DNA of 64,000 nt from Rhodospirillales bacterium 24-66-33 (GTDB lineage Bacteria; Pseudomonadota; Alphaproteobacteria; Reyranellales; Reyranellaceae): NCBI GenBank assembly GCA_002281855.1, contig NCHQ01000017.1, positions 58,768 to 122,767 of the forward strand, written 5' to 3'. The notes under the pieces were generated by a model. It did no database searches. It saw nothing but the letters and a program-made list of their open reading frames with translations, and was not told where the DNA came from. This document shows, in pieces, positions 8,252 through 15,546 of the stretch. Position numbers and translations under genes: made by a program. The stretch's first letter is position 1. Each line of letters starts with the position of its first letter.

Positions 8252-8631
8252 GCGCGCGCAAGACCCGCCGCCCCGCATCGCCGCGCCGAAAGGTGCCGGA
8301 GATCCCGCCGCCCAGGACACTCAGCGAATCCGCCCGGGACCTCCGACTGCGCCGCTGGACGGCGAAACTCGTCGGCGAGCTGCCGGTCGAGATCGCGGAT
8401 GCCCGCCGCGTGCTGGTGCTGGCCAATGCGCTCGCCCGCCAGTGGCTGCTGGGCGACACGCCGAGGCGCGTCCCCGACGGCGGCTTCTCGCCCGATCACG
8501 AGATGCTGTTGCGCTCCTACGCCGCAAAATTCGTGGCCGAGCTGCCCAACGGCGACACGGACGTGTTGCGGTCGCTGGTGATGGCGGAAGCGCTTATCGA
8601 AGGATGGCTTGCGAAGGGGCTTTTGCGATGA
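8248..8631 (+). CDS. Small protein with two copies of the RxW-AK-ELP module
   Basis: 127 residues from ATG 8248 (ATGA overlap); a longer in-frame start at 8113 would lie inside the upstream gene and is not needed. Basic Pro-rich N-terminus, then module 1 (LRLRRWTAKLVGELP...) and module 2 (MLLRSYAAKFVAELP...), each about 38 residues and ending in a W-L/AL tail. The repeats match the single module of the 8030 product. Probably an adaptor or DNA-binding helix pair; function unknown. Confidence 0.65.
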   Translation: MSARKTRRPASPRRKVPEIPPPRTLSESARDLRLRRWTAKLVGELPVEIADARRVLVLANALARQWLLGDTPRRVPDGGFSPDHEMLLRSYAAKFVAELPNGDTDVLRSLVMAEALIEGWLAKGLLR

Positions 8632-8999
8632 GCGCGCGCCGCCTCCCCACAGAGAGCGAGGCCGCCGAGGCCCTGTTGGCGCAAGCCCTCGAGAGCGGCC
8701 GCTACCTCACGACACCCGCCGACGAAGAATGCCCGTCCGGTGTCTGGCTGCTGGTGCCGCTCGATCGGCGGCTCGTCGAGATCCTCGACCTGGCCGGCGA
8801 TGCGCGCGGCGATCTTGAAGACGACGAGCGCGAACAGGACCAGGACGACGAGCCCGAGCTGGGCGCCACCAACGGCATCAACCACGAGGACGCTTGGGCG
8901 AACGCGCACCTTTCCGGCGATGATGACGAGATCGACGAGGCAAGCTCGCCGGACTGGCTCCCTTGGATGTTCCCGCCCAGCGAGGAGATCGCGCCCTAA
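8628..8999 (+). CDS. Acidic small protein, unknown
   Basis: 123 residues from ATG 8628 (ATGA overlap). The N-terminal half is helical (ESEAAEALLAQALESGRYL) with a short strand region VWLLVPLDRRLVEILD. The C-terminal half is strongly acidic (DLEDDEREQDQDDEPEL, DDDEIDEASS). Strong acidity can mark DNA mimics or disordered tails; nothing further is supported. Last gene of the operon, followed by a terminator. Confidence 0.6.
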   Translation: MSARRLPTESEAAEALLAQALESGRYLTTPADEECPSGVWLLVPLDRRLVEILDLAGDARGDLEDDEREQDQDDEPELGATNGINHEDAWANAHLSGDDDEIDEASSPDWLPWMFPPSEEIAP

Positions 9000-9006
9000 C
9001 CGCGAC

Positions 9007-9035
9007 GGCCGGGGCGGGCGGTGTTCGCCCCGGCC
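9007..9035 (+). terminator. Hairpin terminator after the four-gene operon
   Basis: GGCCGGGGCG (9007-9016) and CGCCCCGGCC (9026-9035) form a perfect 10-bp stem with a 9-nt loop, directly after the stop at 8999. The following T-run is weak (TTAAT), so termination may be partial. Confidence 0.65.
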
Positions 9036-9125
9036 TTAATGCGGGGCGGTCACAAAATTAGCTTGCCGACGGGATTGGACCGGTCAATAGTGTCGATCTC
9101 ACGGAAATAGAGATCGGCGCTGAAT

Positions 9126-9686
9126 ATGGAACTTAGCGAGCTCTGCGAAAAGATTGCCCCCGCGCTAGGGGTGCCCGCGACCGAACTCGCTGAAATCCGT
9201 CGGCGCCTTCGCGAGCAGTCGGATGCAGAGGAGTTAGTTGGCAAGCGTGGCCGGTACGGCGGCTTGCAGGCCACTCCGTTCAACGTCGGGTTTGTGGTGG
9301 CGGCGCTGATGGTCAGTAGTCCCACTCGCGCACAAGCGGCTTTCGATACCTGGAATGTTTGGCACCTGAACCAAGAGGGCAGTGTCCTGTCGGAGTTCAT
9401 TGGGGAGAACAAGATCAAGCTGACCCTCTGCCCGCTTACCGGTGAACACCTGTTCGGCGAAGCGTTCAAGGCGATCTTGTCGAGGTCGGAGCTGGCAAAA
9501 AGTGTTCAATGCGTGCGCATCGCCGGGGAGCGAGCCGAGATCCAGTATCTCCACAAGAAGGGAGAGGTAAAGGCGTCGAAGTTCGAGAGCCGAATTCCGG
9601 ACTCCCGAATGCTGCGGCGTGTAGCCGAGCTCGACGGCAGGGTTGTGCGGATGATCGCGGCCATGCTCAGCGCAACGGAGGCCTAG
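9126..9686 (+). CDS. Phage protein, unknown (186 aa)
   Basis: 186 residues. The N-terminus (ELCEKIAPALGVPATELAEIRRRLREQSDAEELV) looks like a helix-turn-helix-like region, followed by GGLQATPFNVGFVVAALMVSS, and the centre is mixed alpha/beta. It is transcribed toward the integrase with genes 9687 to 11539. A regulatory role is possible from the N-terminus but not demonstrated. Confidence 0.6.
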   Translation: MELSELCEKIAPALGVPATELAEIRRRLREQSDAEELVGKRGRYGGLQATPFNVGFVVAALMVSSPTRAQAAFDTWNVWHLNQEGSVLSEFIGENKIKLTLCPLTGEHLFGEAFKAILSRSELAKSVQCVRIAGERAEIQYLHKKGEVKASKFESRIPDSRMLRRVAELDGRVVRMIAAMLSATEA

Positions 9687-9932
9687 TTGACTTTCAAAGA
9701 CTTCGCGAACACCGATGTCGGCTCGGCCTGGATCATGAGTACCGACTTCGATCGGGCATGCGTTGACCTTTTCACCCGCCTAGAGCGCGGCGAGCAGATC
9801 ACGATGCAGAAAGCCGCCAACATGGTGCGCATGCCGCTTCCGGTCTTCGCTGAAACCTTCCTCGAATATCTGCGTGCCGAGGCGCTCTACAAGCGGGACC
9901 TCGCTGAGGCCGCGGCGGCGGTGAAGCACTGA
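9687..9932 (+). CDS. Small phage protein with DNA-binding-like fold
   Basis: 81 residues starting with TTG immediately after the upstream TAG; an alternative ATG is at 9735. Segment GEQITMQKAANMVRMPLPVFAETFLEYLRAEAL could be a helix-turn-helix pair. The stop overlaps the ATG of the AlpA-like gene at 9932. Function unknown. Confidence 0.55.
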   Translation: MTFKDFANTDVGSAWIMSTDFDRACVDLFTRLERGEQITMQKAANMVRMPLPVFAETFLEYLRAEALYKRDLAEAAAAVKH

Positions 9933-10234
9933 TGAACACCACCGGCATCGCGACCGTGCCGCCCGCGTCTGGGAAGAGCGCTCCGGCGCAGGTCGCAGCT
10001 ATTCCTGCAGAGACGTCGACGCTGCCGCCGCACCTTCGCCGGCCGCGGCTCCGTCGGCCGCAAACTGCCGAATACCTCTTGGCCAGGCACGGCATCGTCC
10101 TGGCCGTCTCGACTCTGGCGAAGTGGGGATCGTTGGGCACCGGCCCGAAGTACGGCACCATCGGCCGCACACCTTACTACGCCGTCACCGACATCGATGC
10201 GTGGGTCGCGTCGCAGCTCGAGGCGGCATCCTGA
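9932..10234 (+). CDS. AlpA-like DNA-binding protein (putative excisionase)
   Basis: 100 residues: a disordered N-terminus (about 1-35), then RLRRPQTAEYLLARHGIVLAVSTLAKWGSLGTGPKY...TPYYAVTDIDAWVASQLEA, a winged-helix/MerR-like motif with the typical wing and closing DIDAWV helix. It is homologous to the 13815 product of element 2 (shared STLAKW and DxDAW). Its position three bases inside the next gene and just before integrase 1 suits an excisionase. Confidence 0.7.
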   Translation: MNTTGIATVPPASGKSAPAQVAAIPAETSTLPPHLRRPRLRRPQTAEYLLARHGIVLAVSTLAKWGSLGTGPKYGTIGRTPYYAVTDIDAWVASQLEAAS

Positions 10235-10455
10235 TGGGCCGCCGCTCTGCAGCCGCGACACAGGCCGACATCACCCGCATGATCAAGGCGGCGATCGCGG
10301 CCGGTGTTGGCAAAGAGCACATCGTCATTCGGAAGGATCGCGAAGGCGTCACCATGCAATTCAGCGATCAGAAGGTGGTGCCGTTTGCTGCTCAGGCTGC
10401 CGCGGACGAGGCGCCGAAGGCCGATGATAGCTGGAGCGACGTCGATGCCGCGTAG
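10234..10455 (+). CDS. Small phage protein between excisionase and integrase
   Basis: 73 residues from ATG 10234 (TGATG overlap). TQADITRMIKAAIAAGVGKEHIVIRKDREGVTMQF is a helix followed by a beta hairpin, a layout seen in small genes just upstream of integrases in alphaproteobacterial prophages. Its end overlaps the integrase start by 11 nt. Confidence 0.65.
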   Translation: MGRRSAAATQADITRMIKAAIAAGVGKEHIVIRKDREGVTMQFSDQKVVPFAAQAAADEAPKADDSWSDVDAA

Positions 10456-11539
10456 GCTGCCGCTATACGTCGAGCGCAACTACGTGAAGGGCAAGACCTA
10501 CTTGTCTTTCAGGAAGGGGAAGGGCCCGCGCATCCGGTTGCCTGATGACCCCAGCAGCGTTGCCTTTACCGAGGCCTACAACGCAGCCTTGACCGGCCAG
10601 CCAGCGGCACCGGCCAACGGCGTGACGCGCGCGGCGCCGGGCTCGATCGCGGCCCTGGTCGCCTCCTACAGGAAGAGTTCGGAATACCTTTCGTTGCGCG
10701 CGACGAGCAAGCAGCAGTACGAGCACCGGATCGAGACAATCCGCGAGGATCACGGCCACCGAAGCGTCGCCGGCCTCAATCGCGAGCGCATCGTGGTCGG
10801 CATCCTGCAGCCCTTCGCCGATCGTCCTGGCTCCGCGCTCGACACGTTGAAGAAGCTCCGGATCCTGATCAGGCACGCCATCAATATCGGCTGGCTGAAG
10901 CACGATCCGTCGATCGGCATCAAGCGTCCGAAGATCGGCAAGATCCGATCCTGGACTGATGACGAAGTGGCTCAGTTCAAGGCGCGCTGGCCGCTGGGCA
11001 CCAAGCAGCGCACCGCATTCCATCTGTTCCTAAACCTGGGCCAGCGTCGCAGTGACGTCGTCCGCATGGCGCAGACCCACATCACGGCCGACCAGCGGAT
11101 CAGGATCAAGCAACAGAAGACCGGCGCCGATCTCCTGGTGCCGCTGCATCGCGACACGATCGCGGCGCTGGCCGCCTTCGACATGCAACACATCGTCATC
11201 ATCACGACGGAATACGGAAAGCCCTTCACGGTCGATGGTTTCAGCGGGTGGATGCGAGACGCGATCACCGAGGCAGGCTTGCCGATGGATGCCAAGCCGC
11301 ACGGCCTGCGAAAGGCTGCAGGTCGGATGCTTGCCGAAGCGGGCGCGACGGCAAAGCAGATCATGGCGGTGCTCGGACACGCGACGTTGGCAGAGGCGCA
11401 ACGCTACTGCGACGAGGCCGATCAAGCAGGCCTTGCGCAAGATGCCGTGACCCTACTCGAGGGACACAAGGCGAACAGGTCTACCCAAACCGCTCCCGTG
11501 AGTTTGGGGAAGCGGTCAAATAAGCGAGGAGAATCATGA
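10445..11539 (+). CDS. int: Tyrosine recombinase (integrase of element 1)
   Basis: 364 residues from ATG 10445 (MPRRLPLYVERNYVKG). The N-terminal half holds a basic arm-binding region (KTYLSFRKGKGPRI) and a SAM-like core-binding domain; the catalytic domain shows the Arg in LGQRRSDVVRM, a Lys in KQQKTGADLLVPL, HGLRKAAGR (His-x-x-Arg), LGHATLAEAQRYCD (His and the Tyr nucleophile). The gene ends 15 bp before the tRNA-Glu att copy at 11554, the usual place for an integrase. I assign it to element 1 because it lies left of that att copy. Confidence 0.92.
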   Translation: MPRRLPLYVERNYVKGKTYLSFRKGKGPRIRLPDDPSSVAFTEAYNAALTGQPAAPANGVTRAAPGSIAALVASYRKSSEYLSLRATSKQQYEHRIETIREDHGHRSVAGLNRERIVVGILQPFADRPGSALDTLKKLRILIRHAINIGWLKHDPSIGIKRPKIGKIRSWTDDEVAQFKARWPLGTKQRTAFHLFLNLGQRRSDVVRMAQTHITADQRIRIKQQKTGADLLVPLHRDTIAALAAFDMQHIVIITTEYGKPFTVDGFSGWMRDAITEAGLPMDAKPHGLRKAAGRMLAEAGATAKQIMAVLGHATLAEAQRYCDEADQAGLAQDAVTLLEGHKANRSTQTAPVSLGKRSNKRGES

Positions 11540-11553
11540 TGTTAGATTCCGCC

Positions 11554-11601
11554 CTGGCGCTCCCTACGGGATTCGAACCCGTGTTTTAGCCTTGAGAGGG
11601 C
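11554..11601 (-). repeat. att copy 1: 3' fragment of tRNA-Glu(CTC)
   Basis: On the minus strand this reads as the 3' part of a tRNA: anticodon loop CTCTCAA (anticodon CTC, Glu), GGC stem side, T-arm ACGGGTTCGAATCCCGT, acceptor strand AGGGAGC, discriminator G and CCA. The 5' half is absent. It is identical over 48 bp to 24222-24269; the flanking bases differ. I read it as the junction between elements 1 and 2. Confidence 0.9.
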
Positions 11602-11793
11602 CATGACGTGGGCTAGGCGTGGAGTTTCCCAATATTACCCGTTCTTTCTGGGATAGGAATATCCGCTGTTTTCAGGCATTATAGGCCCTCATCGGAAATG
11701 GCCGGTAATTCCCGACATTTCCGCCCTACTGCTTCCCCCGTGCTTCCCCGGCCAAGGGTGCCCCGACGGAATCTGGCCAATGCGGAGGGCCAT
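11602..11793. other. Left arm of element 2 without genes
   Basis: About 190 bp between the att core and integrase 2. It is less GC-rich at its start and contains the arm-type sequence at 11731-11750 and the GGAGGG ribosome binding site at 11784-11789 of integrase 2. No other gene is evident. Confidence 0.5.
11731..11750 (+). repeat. Putative integrase arm site, left end of element 2
   Basis: GCTTCCCCCGTGCTTCCCCG contains two direct GCTTCCCC units. A 19/20 match, in the same orientation, lies inside the right end of element 2 at 24158-24177. Placement inside both ends of the same element, near the att cores, fits arm-type binding sites of a lambda/P4-type integrase. Confidence 0.6.
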
Positions 11794-13101
11794 ATGCCCA
11801 AACTGACGAAGCGCTACGTCGCCACCGTGAAGCCCGGTCCGAAGGACGTGATCCTGTGGGATGACGAGCTCACCGGCTTTGGACTGCGAGTGAAGCCCAG
11901 CGGGACGATGACGTACGTCGTCCAGTACCGGAACAAGGCCGGCAGGACGCGAAAGCTGGCGTTGGGGAAGGCGGCAGGGGGCAAGGGCGTTCTCGCTCCT
12001 GAGCAGGCCCGTACACTGGCAAAGATCGAGCTGGGCAGGGTTGCAGCCGGTGAGGACCCGTCCGCCGACCGTGGGGCTGACAGGAAGGGCCTCACGGTCG
12101 CGGACCTGTGCGACAACTACCTGACGGCCGCGGAGAAGGGGATCGTCCTCGGCAAGCGCCGCCGGCCGAAGTCACCGCTTACGATCCGCTCTGACCGGAG
12201 TCGGATAGCCGCGCATATCAAGCCGCTGATGGGCTCGCTGCTGGTCAAGGCGGTGACCCGTCAGGACGTGACCAAGTTCCTGGAGGCGGTGCAGCTCGGG
12301 AAGAGCGCCGCGAAGGCCCAGAAGGGCGCGGGGAAGCGCAGGCGTGGCAAGCCGCAGGTGGGTGGGCCCGGCGCGGCGGCGCGTACCGTTGGACTCTTGG
12401 GCGGCATCTTCACCTATGCCGTCGAGCGGGGGCATCGGGACGACAATCCTGTTACCGGGGTCAAACGGCCCGCCGATCGCACCCGCACCGCCTTCCTGAG
12501 AATGGACGACTATCGCAGGCTAGGCGTGGCGCTGGCAGCCGCCGAACAGGCCGGAGAGAGCAGGGTTGCCACGGACGCGATCCGGCTGCTTGCCCTAACG
12601 GGATGCCGGCGCGGCGAGGGCTTGGGGCTGAGGTGGACGGAGGCGGACTTGGGGCGCCGCGTGCTGCGCTTGTCTTCGACGAAGGAGGGTCACAGCCTCC
12701 GGCCGCTCGGAAGGCCCGCTATCGAGCTTCTGGAGGGCATAGAGCGGCATCCGACCAGCGATGCGGTGTTTGCCGTCGGCTCTGATGGAAGGCCATTTGC
12801 GGGCCTGCAGCGGGCGTGGGAACGCATTGCCGAGCGGGCGGGCTTCGTCGGCTTCAGCCCTCACACGCTGCGGCACAGCTTTGCCACGACGGCGAATGAC
12901 TTGGGCTACAGCGAGCCGACCATCGCCGCCATGCTGGGCCATTCGCGGGGCACGGTGACGGGGCGCTACATCCACCACGTAGACGATACCTTGCTCGCCG
13001 CGGCGGACAGGGTCGCCGGTGTCATCGCGCGTGCCCTTGCCGGAGAAAGCTCGGCCGAGGTTGTGCAGATCGACCAGGTACGACCCGCAGCCCCTCAGTG
13101 A
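11794..13101 (+). CDS. int: Tyrosine recombinase, P4-type (integrase of element 2)
   Basis: 435 residues from ATG 11794, chosen because GGAGGG lies just upstream and MPKLTKRYVATVKPGPKDVILWDDELTGFGLRV is the typical N-terminal DUF4102-like domain. A Lys/Arg-rich insert (AAKAQKGAGKRRRGKPQ) sits in the core-binding domain. Catalytic residues: Arg in LTGCRRGEGLGL, HTLRHSFAT (His-x-x-Arg), LGHSRGTVTGRYIHH (His, Tyr). P4-type integrases usually use tRNA genes, as here: the att core lies 190 bp upstream. Confidence 0.93.
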   Translation: MPKLTKRYVATVKPGPKDVILWDDELTGFGLRVKPSGTMTYVVQYRNKAGRTRKLALGKAAGGKGVLAPEQARTLAKIELGRVAAGEDPSADRGADRKGLTVADLCDNYLTAAEKGIVLGKRRRPKSPLTIRSDRSRIAAHIKPLMGSLLVKAVTRQDVTKFLEAVQLGKSAAKAQKGAGKRRRGKPQVGGPGAAARTVGLLGGIFTYAVERGHRDDNPVTGVKRPADRTRTAFLRMDDYRRLGVALAAAEQAGESRVATDAIRLLALTGCRRGEGLGLRWTEADLGRRVLRLSSTKEGHSLRPLGRPAIELLEGIERHPTSDAVFAVGSDGRPFAGLQRAWERIAERAGFVGFSPHTLRHSFATTANDLGYSEPTIAAMLGHSRGTVTGRYIHHVDDTLLAAADRVAGVIARALAGESSAEVVQIDQVRPAAPQ

Positions 13102-13202
13102 TATCCTTCCCCTCGGCGCGGCTAGGTTTGGCCGCCGAACATCCGGTCCGCACCGGACTGCCGCGCCGACCCACCCTTGCGGAGCATCATGCGGAGGTGC
13201 TT

Positions 13203-13688
13203 GTGGCTTACAAATACAGTGGGTTGCTCGGTCGACGGCCAGCAGACCCTTTTCCCGAGATTGATGATCCTTCGTACAATCCCTTTGATCCGAAATCGCG
13301 TGAAAGGATCGAAGCCAATATTCGAGCCCAATTCAATGAACGTGTTGAAGCCCTATTTAAGGATTGCAAGGTGGACTGGGCCGACCCTGAGGGGTGGAGA
13401 AAAGTCGCCCTGACGCTGGCGGAGCGGCACATTATCGCGTTCAAAGGATCATCCAAGGCCGGCAGAAAGAGAACTGTCGATTTCAACGTGATTGCTGAGA
13501 TGCACTCAATCGTACAGGAAGGGGAATCGATCAAGAATGCCGCTCGGATCGTCCTACAGCGTCGAGGAAGAACAGATCAGAGGCGAGCGGCGGCGCTAGA
13601 AACCGCCTATGCCCGAGAACTCGATGGACTCGCGCAGTCAAACAAGTTGGTCGAAGGCTGGGCGCGACAAAAACTGAAAATCAATTGA
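13203..13688 (+). CDS. Phage/satellite protein, unknown
   Basis: 161 residues from GTG 13203, preferred over the longer frame at 13098 because GGAGG lies 5 nt upstream of it and the extra residues look non-coding. Helical protein with YNPFDPKSRERIEANIRAQFNERVEALFKDCKVDW and RKRTVDFNVIAEMHSIVQEGESIKNAARIVLQ; the latter could be a DNA-binding helix pair. Lower GC than its neighbours. Confidence 0.6.
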   Translation: MAYKYSGLLGRRPADPFPEIDDPSYNPFDPKSRERIEANIRAQFNERVEALFKDCKVDWADPEGWRKVALTLAERHIIAFKGSSKAGRKRTVDFNVIAEMHSIVQEGESIKNAARIVLQRRGRTDQRRAAALETAYARELDGLAQSNKLVEGWARQKLKIN

Positions 13689-13814
13689 GTCGCAGAATCT
13701 GATCGATTGCCCTGCAACACAATTACACTCGGCTTTTTTGTAGCGGAACGCACCTCTATTTCCTGCTGAAGCCCGCTCATTACTGAGCATTCGCGGGCTT
13801 CATTGGAGGTGCTC

Positions 13815-14069
13815 TTGAGCGCGACATCAATAGACGAAGCCTGGCCCCCGAGGCTCCGGCGAGCCGACGCGGCTCGCTATCTTTCCGATGTCCATGGAAT
13901 CCCCGTGAAACCATCGACGTTGGCAAAATGGTACTGCCTCGGATCAGATGGTCCACCTGCGCATGTTGCAGGTCGCGTACCCCTTTATCCCCGAGACGAA
14001 CTGGACGCGTGGGCAATTCGGCGACTCGGCCCCCTTCGCAGATCCACAAGCCACCAACAGGCCGCCTGA
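13815..14069 (+). CDS. AlpA-like DNA-binding protein (putative excisionase of element 2)
   Basis: 84 residues from TTG 13815, five bases after GGAGGTGCTC. RLRRADAARYLSDVHGIPVKPSTLAKWYCLGSDGPPAHVAGRVPLYPRDELDAWAIRRL is a MerR/AlpA-type winged helix, homologous to the 9932 product. In satellites and islands AlpA-like proteins act as excisionase or activator of the integrase; that role is inferred. Confidence 0.7.
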   Translation: MSATSIDEAWPPRLRRADAARYLSDVHGIPVKPSTLAKWYCLGSDGPPAHVAGRVPLYPRDELDAWAIRRLGPLRRSTSHQQAA

Positions 14070-14141
14070 ACAGAGACGCCACACGACGCGAATCGTGTGG
14101 CGCTGAAGCTGTCTGTCTCAACCCCGCCAAGGATCAAGAAT

Positions 14142-14315
14142 ATGGACACCCTTTTACGCCCTCGGGCTTTGGTCGTCATCGAAAATTCGAGTCCGGTTCG
14201 TTCGCCGGACCAGACCGAGATCGAACCCGCATGGAAGCACATCTCGGTTGCGTTGGCCCCCGTGGTATCGCGCCTGCGCCGCCTGCGCGCGCTGGACGTG
14301 GAGGAGGGACGATGA
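14142..14315 (+). CDS. Very small protein, unknown
   Basis: 57 residues from ATG 14142 (AAGGA about 9 nt upstream); GTG 14097 is an alternative. Sequence MDTLLRPRALVVIENSSPV then a helix ending RLRRLRALDVEEGR. The stop overlaps the next ATG (ATGA at 14312). No family recognised. Confidence 0.45.
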   Translation: MDTLLRPRALVVIENSSPVRSPDQTEIEPAWKHISVALAPVVSRLRRLRALDVEEGR

Positions 14316-14644
14316 CCACCGGCCGCTTCGCCCTCCACGCCGGGGAACATGGCGTCCAGATACTCGAATTGAAGGGGCGAGAGGAGTGGGCGCTTTCCCA
14401 CCTTCTCGCGGCCGGCAGCAACGGATGCACGCCCATCGACACCCCCGGTCCGCGCTGGTCGGACTACGTCTTCAAGCTGAAGAAGCGCGGCATCGTGATC
14501 GAGACGGTCACGGAGGCGCATGGCGGCCCGTATCGGGGAACCCATGCCCGCTATGTCTTGCGCAGCAAGGTGGAGCGTCTGTCCGCTCCTTCTCCGCACG
14601 GCGGCGCTTCGGTCGACCATCAAGAGCGGCACGTTGCACCATGA
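14312..14644 (+). CDS. Winged helix-turn-helix protein (HTH_39-like)
   Basis: 110 residues. The core REEWALSHLLAAGSNGCTPIDTPGPRWSDYVFKLKKRGIVIETVTEAHGG..GTHARYVL is the compact winged-helix family common in phage replication operons, with conserved Gly-Cys-Thr, PRW and HxRYxL. ATG overlaps the previous stop, and its own stop overlaps the replication gene. Likely regulatory or replication accessory. Confidence 0.7.
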   Translation: MTTGRFALHAGEHGVQILELKGREEWALSHLLAAGSNGCTPIDTPGPRWSDYVFKLKKRGIVIETVTEAHGGPYRGTHARYVLRSKVERLSAPSPHGGASVDHQERHVAP

Positions 14645-15546
14645 GCCGCTCCTACAACATCGTGCGCCCGCGCTTCTGGGCCTGGGCGAAGGAGAAGGAG
14701 TTGAGTGCTGGCGCGCGAGAGCTGGCGCTTTACTGCCTGACCTCGCCACATACCAACGGCATAGGGTGTTTCCGCCTGCCCATTGCCTACATCGCAGAGG
14801 ATCTTGGAACGGTATCGGCAACCGTTCGCAAGACGGTTTCCGAGCTGTCAAAAATCGGCTTCCTGCATCACGACGACTCGACAGGCTGGGTTTTCATTCC
14901 CGGGTTCCTCGATCACAACCCCATCGCCAACCTCAACGTCGGCAAATCGCTGATGTCATTCGTTGAGGCGGTGCCCCGGAAAGCGCCCTTTTATAAGGCT
15001 TTTCTCCTTGTCATCGAGCGCACCGCCGAGCGCTTCCCGGACGGTTTCGTAGACCGTATGCGGAACGGTATCGGCAACGGTTCCCCGAACGGTATGCCGA
15101 CCCACGAACACGATCACGAACACGATCACGAACACGATCACGAACACGATCACGAACACGACGCTGGCGCGGCGGAGGCGGCTGGCGAAGCCGATCTCAC
15201 CGACCCTGTTGCAGAGGCTTTCACCCTCTACCGCGAGGCTGCCAAGCGTCATAGCTGGAGTATCCCCCGTAAACTCGACGCCGACCGCAGCAAGGCCCTG
15301 TCTGGGATATTGAAAGAATGGGGCGGGCTCGATGGCTGGCGCGAAGCGCTCGGCAAGGCAGAGGCAAGCGGCTTCCTCACTGGCAAGACGCCGCGCGACG
15401 AGGCCCACAAGGACTGGCGGTGTAACCTCGACTTCCTCACGATGCCGAAGAAGTTTCGGCGCCTCATGGAGGGCGGATACGGCGGCGACATGCCGCCGCC
15501 CGGTTCAGCTCCGGCGCGCGGCTCCTGGGCGGCGGGTCAGCCATGA
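14641..15546 (+). CDS. Phage replication initiator-like protein with HEHD repeats
   Basis: 301 residues. The N-terminus (YNIVRPRFWAWAKEKELSAGARELALYCLTSPHTNGIGCFRLPIAYIAEDLG) is a winged-helix region as in DnaD/RepO-like phage initiators. Residues about 155-174 are five HEHD units. The C-terminal part (RHSWSIPRKLDADRSKALSGILKEWGGLDGWREALGKAE...DWRCNLDFL) is typical of phage replication proteins that recruit a helicase. Coupled by ATGA overlaps to genes on both sides; the next gene is a primase-helicase, consistent with an initiator or loader role. Confidence 0.75.
   Translation: MSRSYNIVRPRFWAWAKEKELSAGARELALYCLTSPHTNGIGCFRLPIAYIAEDLGTVSATVRKTVSELSKIGFLHHDDSTGWVFIPGFLDHNPIANLNVGKSLMSFVEAVPRKAPFYKAFLLVIERTAERFPDGFVDRMRNGIGNGSPNGMPTHEHDHEHDHEHDHEHDHEHDAGAAEAAGEADLTDPVAEAFTLYREAAKRHSWSIPRKLDADRSKALSGILKEWGGLDGWREALGKAEASGFLTGKTPRDEAHKDWRCNLDFLTMPKKFRRLMEGGYGGDMPPPGSAPARGSWAAGQP
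15103..15162 (+). repeat. Five 12-bp tandem repeats encoding HEHD
   Basis: CACGAACACGAT occurs four times in a row and a fifth time with the last base changed to C. The unit is a multiple of three so it stays in frame and encodes (HEHD)5. Such perfect repeats change copy number easily. Confidence 0.9.

Noticed and set aside
11554..11601. Complete tRNA gene
   Set aside because: Only the 3' part from the anticodon stem-loop to CCA is present; upstream bases do not form acceptor or D arms.
15103..15162. 12-bp tandem repeats as an iteron origin
   Set aside because: They are perfect, in frame and encode HEHD; no evidence of binding sites, although a dual role is not excluded.
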